A DNA stretch of 64,000 bases from Acidobacteriota bacterium (GTDB lineage Bacteria; Acidobacteriota; Aminicenantia; Aminicenantales; Saccharicenantaceae), in NCBI GenBank assembly GCA_022711665.1, contig JAKLEN010000003.1, positions 124,001 to 188,000 of the forward strand. The letters run 5' to 3'. The notes beneath the pieces were generated by a model that did no database searches, had not been told where the DNA came from, and was given only the letters and a program-made list of their open reading frames with translations. Below, piece by piece: positions 15,580 through 23,616 of this stretch (positions are counted from its first letter, which is position 1; the number at the start of each line of letters is the position of its first letter). The translations under genes were made by a program, and so were the position numbers.

Positions 15580-17214
15580 ATGAACAGAGAGACGATCCGA
15601 AAGAGCGTTCTGGCCGGGGCGGCGGCGGTCCTTGTCGCGTCGCTCGCGTCCTGCCAGGGGTCCCGGAGCCGGATGGAGCCGGTCACGGCCGACGAGCTGG
15701 CCGCCCACATCCGCTACCTCTCGAGCGACCAGCTCGAGGGCCGGGCCGTCGGGACGAACGGCATCGAGCTCGCGGCCCGGTACCACGAGGACTACTTCCG
15801 GTCCATGGGACTGGAGCCCCCGTTCGCCGGGAGCTACCGGCAATCGTTCCCGCTCGTCGGCACGACGCCCGACCCTCAGGCTTCCCTTGAGATCGCCGGC
15901 CCGTCAGTGAGCCTTTTGCCCGCCCCCCGGGACGAGTTCGTCGTCCTGACCGAGCGCCAGGACGCCCCGCCCGAGGCCGCGGGGGAGCTCGTCTACGGCG
16001 GCTATCTCGTCCAGGCCCCCGAGCGGGATTGGGACGACATCAAGGGGATGGACCTGGCGGGCAAGGTCCTGCTCGTCGAGGTCAACGAGCCGGGCAACCG
16101 GCCCGGCGGCGTCTTCGACGGCGAGGCCATGACCTATTACGGCCGCTGGCCCTATAAATTCCAGAAGGCCGACGAGCTCGGCGCCGCCGGCGTCCTCATC
16201 ATCCACGACGACAAGGGCGCGGCCTACGGCTGGGACGTGCTCCGGGCCTCCTGGGGCAGCGAGAACTTCTTCCTGCCGGACCGCCGGCCGGGCCTCCTGT
16301 TCGAGGGCTGGGTCTCCGGCCCGGCGGCCGACCGGATACTGGCCGCGGCCAAGCTCGACCGCCGGGCCCTTCGCGAGAAAGCCGAGACGCCGGACTTCGC
16401 GCCCGTGCCCCTGGGGCTGACGGCCAAAGTCCGCGAGCGCCAGCCTTTTCGCTCGGTCGACGGCGTCAACGTGGCCGGCATCATCCGGGCCAAGGCCCCG
16501 GCCGCGGCGAAGCGGACGATCGTCCTCTCGGCCCATTACGATCATTTCGGCCGGGACAGGACCCTGGCCGGCGACCAGATCTACAACGGGGCCGTCGACA
16601 ACTGCTCGGCCTCGGCCGCCCTGCTGGCCCTGGCCGGCTATTTCGCCCAGCGGCCGGATAAGCTCAAGAACGACCTCTGCTTCGTCGCCGTGACGGCCGA
16701 GGAGCAGCTCCTCCTGGGCTCGGACTACTTCGCCCGCCACCTGCCGGTCGACCCGAATAGCGTCGTCGCCGACATCAATCTCGAGATGGTCAACGTCTGG
16801 GGCGAGACCGAAGACGTCTTCGCCATCGGGGCTGACCAGTCCGACCTCGACTTCGTCTGCCGCGAGGCCGCCGGGAAGCTGGGCCTCCGCTACATCCCCG
16901 AACGGAACCGGGAGCTCGGCTTCTTTTATCGTTCCGACCAGCTCAGCTTCGCCCGGGCCGGCATCCCCGGGGTCTGGCTCAGCCAGGGGATCGTGGCCCG
17001 GGGGCCGGACCCGGGCCTGGTCCAGAGGAAGTTCGAGGACTACCGGGCGGCCAAGTACCACAAGGTGAGCGATGAGATCCAGCCCGACTGGGACTTCCGG
17101 GGCGCGCTCCAGATAGTCGGCTGGGCCCAGGAGATCGTAGGCCTGCTCCAGGACCGCGAAGCCCTGCCGCAGTTCGGGCCAACGAGCCCGTTCAAGCGCC
17201 AACCCGGCAAGTGA
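15580..17214 (+). CDS. M28-family peptidase, lipoprotein, with PA domain
   Basis: This 544-residue protein carries a lipobox (LASC, Cys25). An N-terminal cap follows (LAAHIRYLSSDQLEGRAVGT, typical of M28 enzymes of this group), then a PA domain at about 130-270 (DDIKGMDLAGKVLLVEVNEP, GAAGVLIIHDD) and the zinc-peptidase domain at about 290-530. Metal-site segments are LSAHYDHFG, YNGAVDNCSAS, TAEEQLLLGSDYF, INLEMVN and a C-terminal AKYHKVSDE. It is likely an envelope-anchored aminopeptidase for peptide uptake. A possible -10, TATAGT (15544-15549), lies upstream. Confidence 0.9.
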   Translation: MNRETIRKSVLAGAAAVLVASLASCQGSRSRMEPVTADELAAHIRYLSSDQLEGRAVGTNGIELAARYHEDYFRSMGLEPPFAGSYRQSFPLVGTTPDPQASLEIAGPSVSLLPAPRDEFVVLTERQDAPPEAAGELVYGGYLVQAPERDWDDIKGMDLAGKVLLVEVNEPGNRPGGVFDGEAMTYYGRWPYKFQKADELGAAGVLIIHDDKGAAYGWDVLRASWGSENFFLPDRRPGLLFEGWVSGPAADRILAAAKLDRRALREKAETPDFAPVPLGLTAKVRERQPFRSVDGVNVAGIIRAKAPAAAKRTIVLSAHYDHFGRDRTLAGDQIYNGAVDNCSASAALLALAGYFAQRPDKLKNDLCFVAVTAEEQLLLGSDYFARHLPVDPNSVVADINLEMVNVWGETEDVFAIGADQSDLDFVCREAAGKLGLRYIPERNRELGFFYRSDQLSFARAGIPGVWLSQGIVARGPDPGLVQRKFEDYRAAKYHKVSDEIQPDWDFRGALQIVGWAQEIVGLLQDREALPQFGPTSPFKRQPGK

Positions 17215-17301
17215 TCCGCCGGGGGAGGCGCCCCGGCCGGCTGGCGTCCCGACGCTCCCCCGGGCACCCCGGGGGCCTTCCGGGGGGCGGGGAGCGGGTC
17301 A

Positions 17302-17331
17302 TTGTCTTTTTCCGGCCGGCTGTGATAAAAT
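17302..17331 (+). promoter_or_regulatory. Promoter giving a near-leaderless transcript
   Basis: TTGTCT (17302-17307) and TAAAAT (17326-17331) have an 18-base spacer. The expected start near 17338 is only a few bases before the ATG at 17341, and no Shine-Dalgarno sequence precedes that ATG, so the mRNA may be leaderless. Confidence 0.5.
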
Positions 17332-17340
17332 TTAACGAGC

Positions 17341-18159
17341 ATGGATAAACCTGCGCTTCATATCTCCCTATTTTCCGATTATCTTAAACCCAACCAGGTC
17401 GTTTTCGACCTGAAAAGCAAGGACAAGGTCGAGGCCATCGAAGAGCTGCTCGACGTGCTGGCCAAGCAGAAGCTCATCGTCAACAAGAAGCTCATCCTGA
17501 CCCGCATCATCGACCGCGAGAGCCTCGTGACCACGGCCATCGGCTACGGCGTCGCCCTGCCGCACGCCCGCGTGGACTCCGAGGACCAGATCGCCGTGGC
17601 GGTCGGCCGGTCGGACAAGGGCATCGACTTCGACGCCCATGACGGCCAGAAGGTCCACCTGATCATCCTTGTTGTCTGGAACCCGACCCTGCCCGGCCTT
17701 TTCAACCACCTCTTCGCCGGCCTGGCCCGCTTCCTCATCAAGCCCGAGAACCGCGGCCGCATCATGGCGGCCAAGGACAAGACCGAGCTCTATGAGATCC
17801 TCTCCGGCATCGAGTTCCGCTTCATCCACGAGGAGAAGATCGTCAGCCGGGCCCGCCTGCTCAAGAAGCTCCAGGAGATCGAGCTCAAAAGGAAGAAAGC
17901 TTCCAAGGAGCAGCAGAAGGAGCTCCAGAAGCAGGCGGCCATGATCCGGGAGGAGTTCGACAAGGACGTCCTCTCCCGCTTCGACCGGCTGATGGAGCGC
18001 TACGGCTTCGCCGTGGCCGACGCCGTCGAAGGGGTCTGCCAGAGCTGCAACATCAACATCTCGACGCAGATGTACTCGGCCATGGAAGAGTCCAACGACA
18101 TCTACGTCTGCGAGAACTGCGGCAAGTACCTGGTCTCGGCGAAGAAGAAAAAGAAGTAG
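17341..18159 (+). CDS. PTS EIIA (nitrogen/fructose type) domain fused to a C4 zinc ribbon
   Basis: This 272-residue protein has an EIIA-2 domain at about 8-155 with the phosphorylatable His75 in GYGVALPHARVDS. A basic, Glu/Lys-rich coiled linker follows (about 165-205). The C-terminal zinc ribbon at about 232-265 has two Cys pairs, CQSCNI and CENCGKY, as in the zf-RING_7/CdsZ and DksA-like ribbons. EIIA domains of the PtsN type act as phosphorylation-dependent regulators; the coiled coil plus ribbon is found in nucleic-acid or RNA-polymerase binding proteins. No EI, HPr, EIIB or EIIC gene is near. The fusion suggests that PTS phosphorylation controls a nucleic-acid or polymerase binding module. 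Confidence 0.85.
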   Translation: MDKPALHISLFSDYLKPNQVVFDLKSKDKVEAIEELLDVLAKQKLIVNKKLILTRIIDRESLVTTAIGYGVALPHARVDSEDQIAVAVGRSDKGIDFDAHDGQKVHLIILVVWNPTLPGLFNHLFAGLARFLIKPENRGRIMAAKDKTELYEILSGIEFRFIHEEKIVSRARLLKKLQEIELKRKKASKEQQKELQKQAAMIREEFDKDVLSRFDRLMERYGFAVADAVEGVCQSCNINISTQMYSAMEESNDIYVCENCGKYLVSAKKKKK

Positions 18160-18177
18160 GGCCCCGCCCGGGGCCTA
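18157..18177. terminator. Hairpin shared by two convergent stop codons
   Basis: GGCCCC/GGGGCC (18160-18165, 18170-18175) with a GCCC loop. The TAG stops of both convergent genes fall in the two flanks. There is no T-run, so it may block read-through by structure alone. Confidence 0.4.
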
Positions 18178-19956
18178 GTCGATCGCTTCCGCGGCCAGAT
18201 TCGCCGGCCCGTAGATTTTGTACACGGGGTAGGTCTGCGCGGCCCGGCCCCATTGGGCGACGATATCCCGGTCGAAGAAATTCCAAACGAGCAGGCCGTC
18301 GTCGCTTTCCGCCTCGAGAAGGTAGGCGGCCAGGCGGCCCAGGGGCTGGGCCGTCCGGACGAGCAGGGTCCCGGCGGGGAAGTCCTTCTTCTCGAGGGCG
18401 TACTGGCCCTTGACCGTGTTGGTCCGGTGTCCCTGGTAGAGGCGTTCGGCGCCCTTGACCTCCTGGATGCGGAACGCTTCGGCCTCGATAACGGCCGGCT
18501 CGGTCAGGCGCTCGACGACGACGCCGTGCTGGCGGAGCTTGGCCGGGATGTCCTGCCCGGCGGCCGCGATCAGGTAGGCGAAGGGCAGACGGACGGTCCG
18601 CTTGGCGAAGAAGTCGGCGTGGTAGGGCATGGTGTAGGTCTTGGACCTGTTTGTCGGCCGCAGCCGCGGGAAGGGGCCGCGGGCCGCGCCCTCGGCGGAC
18701 GCCGGCGGGGCTTCCATCTCGTAGCCGAGGACGGAGATCGGGGCGGGCAGGGGCCGGACGTCGATGTCCAGCCCGAAGGTGTCGGCCCCGGCCGGGGCCA
18801 GGCCGGCCTGGACCGTCCGGGCATCGGCGTCGGCCACCAGCGTCTGGAGCTCGGCGGCGTTCGTCCAGCAGTAATCGAGCAGGGCCTGGAGCATGTGGTA
18901 GTTGCCGGCGACGCGGGTCCTGAAGTCGGCGTAGTTGTAGTTCTCGATGAGGACCGCGAGGCGGTTGCGGAGGCCGATGTAGTTCGTCATGTAGCGGGGC
19001 TCGTGACCGAAGGTCCGCCAGCCCTTGCCCATATCCCGGAAATCCATGGGGTCGCCGTAGGGCAGGCCCAGGGTGCCGTACTTCTTTTCCAGGACGGCGT
19101 CGACGGCCGGCAGCATCTTGTCGCGGGCGTACTTGAGGATGACGGCGTCGCCGTTGGGGCAGAGCGGCCAGGAATAGGTCACCGGCTCCTGGTGGAACGA
19201 GCCGTCGGTCGTATGGCAGTCGACGAACAGGAGCGGGTCCCAGCACCCCAGAACGTTGCGGACCAGGCCCCGCAGCTCCGGGCTCTCGAGCTTCATGGCG
19301 TCGCGGTTGAGGTCCAGGTTCTGGCCGTTGTGCCGGACGCCCGAGCCCTTCTCGGGGCCGACCTGGCCGTAGCGGTTGCGGGGGTCCATCTTGTCGTTGC
19401 CGTCGGCGTTGAAGATCGGGGCCACGACGAGGACGAGGCGGTCGAGGTAGGGCCGCTTGGGATCGAGGACGATGTCGCGGACGAGCATCAGGGCCGATTC
19501 CTTGCCCTCGACCTCGCCGGCGTGGATGTTGGCCTGGATGTAGACGACGACGCGCTTATCGTAGCGCAGGGCCAGGGGATCGCGGGGCACGGGCTGGCCG
19601 ACGACCAGGAGCGGGATGTCGCGGCCCTCGGTCGAGGTGGCGATCGTCTCGACCCGGACGAGGGGCGAAAGCTTCTGGAGGTCGCGGATGAAGGCCGTGA
19701 CGTCGGCGCAGGTGGAGGTCGCGGCGTAGTCGGTCGCCTCGGCCGTCGTCCTGGGACCCGAAGCCGGCGCGGCGGGCGGCGGCGGGACGGGGGCGAGCTT
19801 CGGCAGCGGCAGGGGCTGGCCCTGCGGGCCGGGGGCGCCGGCGGGAGGCGCCTGCGGCTTGGCCGGGGGGGTCTGGCAAGGCGCGGCGAGCGCGCCCAGG
19901 AACGGGATGGCGGCGAGAAAAGCGATGGCGCCGAGGGTCCGGGCGGTCTTCTTCAT
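18175..19956 (-). CDS. Secreted M14 zinc carboxypeptidase
   Basis: This 593-residue protein has a signal peptide and then a Pro/Ala-rich linker (residues about 28-65). The M14 catalytic domain has the zinc motif NIHAGEVEGKES (His and Glu) near residue 140, the substrate-binding segment GQNLDLNRDAMKLESPE and the third ligand in FVDCHTTDG. A C-terminal part of about 250 residues is less conserved. M14 enzymes remove C-terminal residues from peptides, and some act on peptidoglycan or gamma-glutamyl bonds. The start at 19956 is chosen because GGAGG lies 7 bases upstream; an ATG four codons earlier has no such site. Confidence 0.88.
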   Translation of the reverse strand: MKKTARTLGAIAFLAAIPFLGALAAPCQTPPAKPQAPPAGAPGPQGQPLPLPKLAPVPPPPAAPASGPRTTAEATDYAATSTCADVTAFIRDLQKLSPLVRVETIATSTEGRDIPLLVVGQPVPRDPLALRYDKRVVVYIQANIHAGEVEGKESALMLVRDIVLDPKRPYLDRLVLVVAPIFNADGNDKMDPRNRYGQVGPEKGSGVRHNGQNLDLNRDAMKLESPELRGLVRNVLGCWDPLLFVDCHTTDGSFHQEPVTYSWPLCPNGDAVILKYARDKMLPAVDAVLEKKYGTLGLPYGDPMDFRDMGKGWRTFGHEPRYMTNYIGLRNRLAVLIENYNYADFRTRVAGNYHMLQALLDYCWTNAAELQTLVADADARTVQAGLAPAGADTFGLDIDVRPLPAPISVLGYEMEAPPASAEGAARGPFPRLRPTNRSKTYTMPYHADFFAKRTVRLPFAYLIAAAGQDIPAKLRQHGVVVERLTEPAVIEAEAFRIQEVKGAERLYQGHRTNTVKGQYALEKKDFPAGTLLVRTAQPLGRLAAYLLEAESDDGLLVWNFFDRDIVAQWGRAAQTYPVYKIYGPANLAAEAID

Positions 19957-20003
19957 AAGAGCCTCCATGCTTTCGACGAACAGGCGCCGAGTTTATTCCA
20001 CTT

Positions 20004-20036
20004 AAATCGGGGACACAATACCATTTTCCGAATTTC
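20004..20036 (+). repeat. Left 33-bp inverted repeat
   Basis: Begins AAATCGGGGACACAATA and ends TTTTCCGAATTTC. It matches the complement of 20675-20707 at 32 of 33 positions. Confidence 0.9.
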
Positions 20037-20115
20037 CCGACCGAGTTGATTTTGTGCCCGGACCGGCCTTAACATCTGGCTCGGTGGATTGAGCCGCCTG
20101 AAAGGGATCGACTTC

Positions 20116-20676
20116 ATGGCCAAGGATTGGCGGATTCCGTTCTGTACCCGTTATCGGCCTCTGGCCACATTGATCCTCGTTTTCCTCGTCTGGGCCCTGG
20201 CGATCATTGCATTCCTGGCCATCGCCGGGGCGATCCATCACAACCAGACCGAACGTTGGAAAGCCAAACTGGCTCAGGTCAAGCCGGGGATGACAAGAGG
20301 CGAGCTTATTAGGATTCTGGGCGAACCACAATTGAAAGATAGGATCGCGTCCAACAAGGGCTATTGGCTTCTAAGCGAGAATCCCAAAGAAGAAGAGAAG
20401 TTCAAGGCCGAGCATAAAGAGCTCGTCGAGTATTATTATGATGAAGCCTTTTCTTTCGCCACCCATGCGTTTCGTTACGTGGTCTACCTGGACGAGAACG
20501 AGGAAAGGGTTCTCTCCAAACCACGCATAGGATCGTTGTTTGGGTTCGACTCAAGTGGCTTAGCTCGAGTCGTTTTCCTCTCCTTGGCGGTCCTGGCTGT
20601 GCCCGTGTGGATAGCCGTCCGGTCCTGGTGCCGAAAGAAGCTGAGAGAAACTCCTGACGCCCGGCCGGAGATATGA
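20116..20676 (+). CDS. Membrane protein with BamE/SmpA-like motif
   Basis: This 186-residue protein has an N-terminal helix (LATLILVFLVWALAIIAFLAI), a soluble domain and a second helix near the C-terminus (VVFLSLAVLAVPVWIAV). The soluble domain contains VKPGMTRGELIRILGEP, which resembles the G-M-T-x-x-E-L-x-x-L-G-x-P motif of SmpA/BamE-type small lipoprotein domains. Two starts are possible, TTG at 20089 or ATG at 20116; the ATG is preferred, with AAAGGGA upstream. Base composition is less GC-rich than in the neighbours (e.g. TATTATTATGATGAAG), which supports acquisition with the flanking inverted repeats. Confidence 0.6.
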   Translation: MAKDWRIPFCTRYRPLATLILVFLVWALAIIAFLAIAGAIHHNQTERWKAKLAQVKPGMTRGELIRILGEPQLKDRIASNKGYWLLSENPKEEEKFKAEHKELVEYYYDEAFSFATHAFRYVVYLDENEERVLSKPRIGSLFGFDSSGLARVVFLSLAVLAVPVWIAVRSWCRKKLRETPDARPEI

Positions 20677-20707
20677 AATTCGGAAAATAGTATTGTGTCC
20701 CCGATTT
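20675..20707 (-). repeat. Right 33-bp inverted repeat
   Basis: Mirror copy of 20004-20036. It contains the last two bases of the cargo gene's TGA, and its outer end lies 20 bases before the release-factor-like gene. Confidence 0.9.
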
Positions 20708-20727
20708 GGCTTGGGTAGGATAGGAAT

Positions 20728-21150
20728 ATGGCGACATACGGCGTCGGTCCTGAAAAGGAGCAGGCCTTGGCGGAGCGGATGGAACGGCTCGGCATCCGCG
20801 AAGAGGACATCGTCGAAAAGTTCATCCGCTCGGGCGGCCACGGCGGCCAGAACGTCAACAAGGTCGCGACCTGCGTCTACCTCAAGCACCTGCCGACAGG
20901 CACCGAGGTCAAGTGCCAGCAGGAGCGGTTCCAGTCCCTGAACAGGTACCTGGCCCGCCGCATCCTGGCCGACAAGATCGAGACGGCCCTGCTCGGGAAG
21001 GAGAGCGAGGAGGAGCAGCGGATCGCCAAGATCCGCCGCCAGAAGAGGAAGCGCTCCAAGCGGGCCAAGGAGAAGATGCTGGCCGACAAGCGCCGCGTCG
21101 CCGAAAAGAAGAAGGACCGCGGTTTCAAGCCTGACCTGGCCGGCGACTGA
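20728..21150 (+). CDS. Peptide chain release factor-like protein (GGQ domain only)
   Basis: This 140-residue protein carries the class-I release factor catalytic motif SGGHGGQNVNK (GGQ at 39-41), followed by a strongly basic C-terminal tail (RRQKRKRSKRAKEK) and no codon-recognition domain. This is the layout of ArfB/YaeJ and mitochondrial C12orf65-type ribosome-rescue factors, which hydrolyse peptidyl-tRNA on stalled ribosomes. It differs from ArfB in having the short N-terminal helix GIREEDIVEKFIRSGG, as in PrfH/RF-like stand-alone proteins. It directly follows the inverted-repeat unit. Confidence 0.82.
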   Translation: MATYGVGPEKEQALAERMERLGIREEDIVEKFIRSGGHGGQNVNKVATCVYLKHLPTGTEVKCQQERFQSLNRYLARRILADKIETALLGKESEEEQRIAKIRRQKRKRSKRAKEKMLADKRRVAEKKKDRGFKPDLAGD

Positions 21151-21206
21151 GGCCCGCGCCTCCGACCCCCCCCCCCCGCGGCCGGAGACCGCCGCCCGCC
21201 GGCGGC

Positions 21207-21701
21207 CTAATGACCGTGCCGCGCCCCGCACTCCGCGGCCGCGCCCTTGAGAACGTCGAGGCCGTGGGGCAGGGCCGGAAGGATCGCGGCCAGGCTCTCG
21301 CGCACGGCCTTCTCGCTCCCCGGCAGGTTGACGATGAGCGTCCGGCCGCGGATGCCGGCCGCCGCCCGGCTGAGGATGGCCGTCGGCGTCTTCTCCGCCC
21401 CGGCCCGGCGCATGGCCTCCGGCAGGCCCGGCGTCTCGCGCTCGATGACGCTCCTGGTCGCCTCCGGCGTCCTGTCGCGCGGCCCAAAGCCCGTGCCGCC
21501 CGTCGTCAGGATGAGGTCCAGTCCCTCGTCCGACCAGGCGACGAGGACGGCCCGGATATCGTCCGGCTCGTCGGGCACGATCCTTGTCCGCGCCACCTCG
21601 CCGCCCGCGGCCTCGATCATCCCGCGGATGGCCGGGCCGCTCTTGTCCTCGCGCTCGCCCCGCGCGCCCTTGTCGCTCACGGTGAGAATGCCGACTTTCA
21701 T
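21207..21701 (-). CDS. mog: Molybdopterin adenylyltransferase MogA/MoaB family
   Basis: This 164-residue protein has MoCF-domain hallmarks: GILTVSDKGARGEREDKSG, LDLILTTGGTGFGPRD, TPEATRSVIERETPGL and LIVNLPGSEKAV. It adenylates molybdopterin before metal insertion by MoeA. It is the last gene of the tungstate/cofactor operon, 2 bases after moaA. The 55-bp gap to the convergent release-factor-like gene contains a 12-base C-run (21166-21177). Confidence 0.9.
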   Translation of the reverse strand: MKVGILTVSDKGARGEREDKSGPAIRGMIEAAGGEVARTRIVPDEPDDIRAVLVAWSDEGLDLILTTGGTGFGPRDRTPEATRSVIERETPGLPEAMRRAGAEKTPTAILSRAAAGIRGRTLIVNLPGSEKAVRESLAAILPALPHGLDVLKGAAAECGARHGH

Positions 21702-21703
21702 CG

Positions 21704-22675
21704 TCAGCCTCCGATCCTGAACATGTCGTTCGACAGGCTCTCGATGGCCCCCCGCTCCCAGGTCGCCTTGGCCCCGAAGGCCGCCCGGAAGGCGGCCGCG
21801 ATCTCCGCCTGGCCGGCCTTGTCCCGGCGCAGGGCCTGCCGCAGATCGAGGCCGCCGCGGTCGAAGAGGCAGATCCGCAGCCGGCCGTCCGGGCCCAGCC
21901 GCAGCCGTTCGCAGCCGCGGCAGAACGGCTCCGAGACCGGCGTGATGAAGCCCAGGCGCGTCCCGTCGCCGAGGCGCGCCATGGCCGCGACGCCGGCCTC
22001 GCCCGGCAGACGCTCCAGGGGGCCGAAGGCCGCCTCGATCCGGGCCCGGACCTCCTCGCCCTTGACGAAGAGGTCCGGCCGCCAGGCGCCGAGCTCCTTG
22101 CACTCGGCCGTCAGGCCGCTCGTCGGCATGAGCTCGATGAAGCGCAGCTCCAGGCCCTGCCGGGCGGCGAAGCGGACGAAATCGGGGATCTCATCGTCGT
22201 TGACGCCGCGGATGACGACCGTGTTGACCTTGACCGGCGCCAGCCCGGCCGCCCGGGCCGCCTCGATCCCGGCCAGGATGCGGTCGAGACCCGCCCGCCG
22301 GGTGATGGCCGCGAAGCGCTCGGGCCGGAGCGTGTCCAGGCTGACCGTGACCCGCCGCAGCCCGGCCGCCCGCAGCCCGGCCGCGTGCTCGGCCAGGTGC
22401 AGGCCGTTGGTCGTCAGGGCCAGGTCGTCGGGGCCGAGCCCGGCCAGGAGCCGCACCAGCTCGGCGACACCCCGCCGGGCCAGCGGCTCGCCGCCGGTCA
22501 GGCGGAAGCGCCGCACCCCGGCCGCCATGGCCCCCCGGGCGACGAGGGCGATCTCCTCGTAGGTCAGCATGTCGTCCATCGGGACGAGCGTCACGCCGCT
22601 CTCGGGCATGCAGTAGACGCAGCGCAGGTCGCAGCGGTCCGTGACCGAGATGCGCAGGACCTTAGGCCCGCTCAA
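21704..22675 (-). CDS. moaA: GTP 3',8-cyclase MoaA
   Basis: A radical-SAM enzyme of 323 residues that starts molybdopterin synthesis. It has both [4Fe-4S] sites: CDLRCVYC (Cys15, 19, 22) at the N-terminus and CRGCERLRLGPDGRLRIC at the C-terminus. The SAM motif FRLTGGEPLARRG and the C-terminal Gly-Gly (MFRIGG), needed for catalysis in MoaA, are also present. It overlaps the MOSC gene by 14 bases and lies 2 bases before mog. Confidence 0.97.
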   Translation of the reverse strand: MSGPKVLRISVTDRCDLRCVYCMPESGVTLVPMDDMLTYEEIALVARGAMAAGVRRFRLTGGEPLARRGVAELVRLLAGLGPDDLALTTNGLHLAEHAAGLRAAGLRRVTVSLDTLRPERFAAITRRAGLDRILAGIEAARAAGLAPVKVNTVVIRGVNDDEIPDFVRFAARQGLELRFIELMPTSGLTAECKELGAWRPDLFVKGEEVRARIEAAFGPLERLPGEAGVAAMARLGDGTRLGFITPVSEPFCRGCERLRLGPDGRLRICLFDRGGLDLRQALRRDKAGQAEIAAAFRAAFGAKATWERGAIESLSNDMFRIGG

Positions 22676-23144
22676 TCGCGTCTCCGGGGCGGATCGTGCC
22701 GCCGCTCAGGACCTCGCAGAAGATGCCGCGGGCGGGCATGATGCAGTCGCCAATGAGGTGATAGACGGCGCAATGGGTGTGGCAGTCCTTGCCGATCTGG
22801 CTGACCCGCAGCCGGACCGTGCCGGCCACGACGAGCTCGTCGCCGACGCGGAGGGCCGCCAGGTCGAGGCCGCGCGTGGTCAGGTTCTCGGCGAAGGCGC
22901 CGGGACCGATCTCGACGCCGGCCGCCGCCCCGGCCCCGGCTCCGGCCCGTTCCTTCTGGGCTTCGATGTCTTCGATGGCCAGGAGCGAGACCTGGCGATG
23001 CCCGAAATCCCGGTGGGCGTCGCCCTCGAGGCCGCGGCCGGCCTGAGCGACCGCCGCCGCGACCGGGCGCTTGATCTGGCCCTTTTTGAGGCTGGCATTG
23101 ACGGAGACGACCGTGCCCGCCGTCCCGCCGGCGGCCGGGCTCAT
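22662..23144 (-). CDS. MOSC-domain protein
   Basis: This 160-residue single-domain MOSC protein contains VSVNASLKKGQIKRPV, GLEGDAHRDFGHRQVSLLA and the conserved Cys region KDCHTHCAVYHLIGDCIMPARGIFCEV. MOSC domains bind the molybdenum cofactor or its sulfur; short versions are often encoded among moa genes. Its place between moaC and moaA (4- and 14-base overlaps) supports a role in cofactor maturation or transfer. Confidence 0.88.
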   Translation of the reverse strand: MSPAAGGTAGTVVSVNASLKKGQIKRPVAAAVAQAGRGLEGDAHRDFGHRQVSLLAIEDIEAQKERAGAGAGAAAGVEIGPGAFAENLTTRGLDLAALRVGDELVVAGTVRLRVSQIGKDCHTHCAVYHLIGDCIMPARGIFCEVLSGGTIRPGDAIERA

Positions 23145-23614
23145 GACCGTCTCCGGAAGACGCCGCTCTTGCCGCCGCTCTTGTAGTCGAGGCGCAGCCG
23201 GACGACCTCGGCTCCGCGCTCGACGGCCTTGACCATGTCGTAGACGGTCAGGGCGGCCACGGCGGCCCCGGTCAGGGCCTCCATCTCGGCCCCGGTCCTG
23301 GCCTCGACCGCGACGCGGCAGCGGACCCGGATGCCGGTCTTCTCGACGTCCATGTCGACGGCCACGCTGTCGAGCGGCAGGGGGTGGGTCAGGGGGATGA
23401 GCTCGAAGGTCCGCTTGGCCGCCTGGATGCCGGCCAGCCGGGCCGTGTTGAGAACGTCGCCCTTGGCCAGCCGGTTGGCCCGCACCAGCCGGAGCGTTTC
23501 CGGACCGAGCTTGATGAAGGCCGAAGCCTCGGCCTCGCGCCGGGTCACGGCCTTGGCCCCGACGTCCACCATTCGGGCCTTGCCGCGGCGGTCGACGTGA
23601 CTGAGCCCGGCCAT
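23141..23614 (-). CDS. moaC: Cyclic pyranopterin monophosphate synthase MoaC
   Basis: This 157-residue protein follows the family throughout: MVDVGAKAVTRREA, KGDVLNTARLAGIQAAKRT, LIPLTHPLPLDSV, VAVEARTGAEMEALTGAAVAALTVYDMVKA. It converts the MoaA product to cyclic pyranopterin. It lies 2 bases after moeA and overlaps the MOSC gene by 4. moaD and moaE, needed for the next step, are not in the window. Confidence 0.96.
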   Translation of the reverse strand: MAGLSHVDRRGKARMVDVGAKAVTRREAEASAFIKLGPETLRLVRANRLAKGDVLNTARLAGIQAAKRTFELIPLTHPLPLDSVAVDMDVEKTGIRVRCRVAVEARTGAEMEALTGAAVAALTVYDMVKAVERGAEVVRLRLDYKSGGKSGVFRRRS

Positions 23615-23616
23615 GG

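Larger units (their letters stand above)
20004..20707. mobile_element. Inverted-repeat-bounded unit carrying one gene
   Basis: Two 33-bp inverted repeats (20004-20036 and 20675-20707, one mismatch) enclose a 704-bp unit with a single gene. The repeats share the GGGGACACAATA core with the palindrome cluster at 31315-31403, so this sequence family is dispersed. No transposase is inside and no clear target duplication is visible. The right repeat overlaps the cargo gene's stop codon. It may be a non-autonomous unit moved in trans, for example by a REP-associated tyrosine transposase, or simply a gene between two REP-like elements. Confidence 0.55.

Noticed and set aside
17215..17300. GC-rich hairpins after the M28 lipoprotein gene
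   Set aside because: CCCCGGG-type complementarity exists, but there is no T-run and several alternative pairings, so no terminator is called.
20004..20707. Classical insertion sequence
   Set aside because: The ends look like terminal inverted repeats, but the only gene inside is a membrane protein, not a transposase, and no target duplication is clear.
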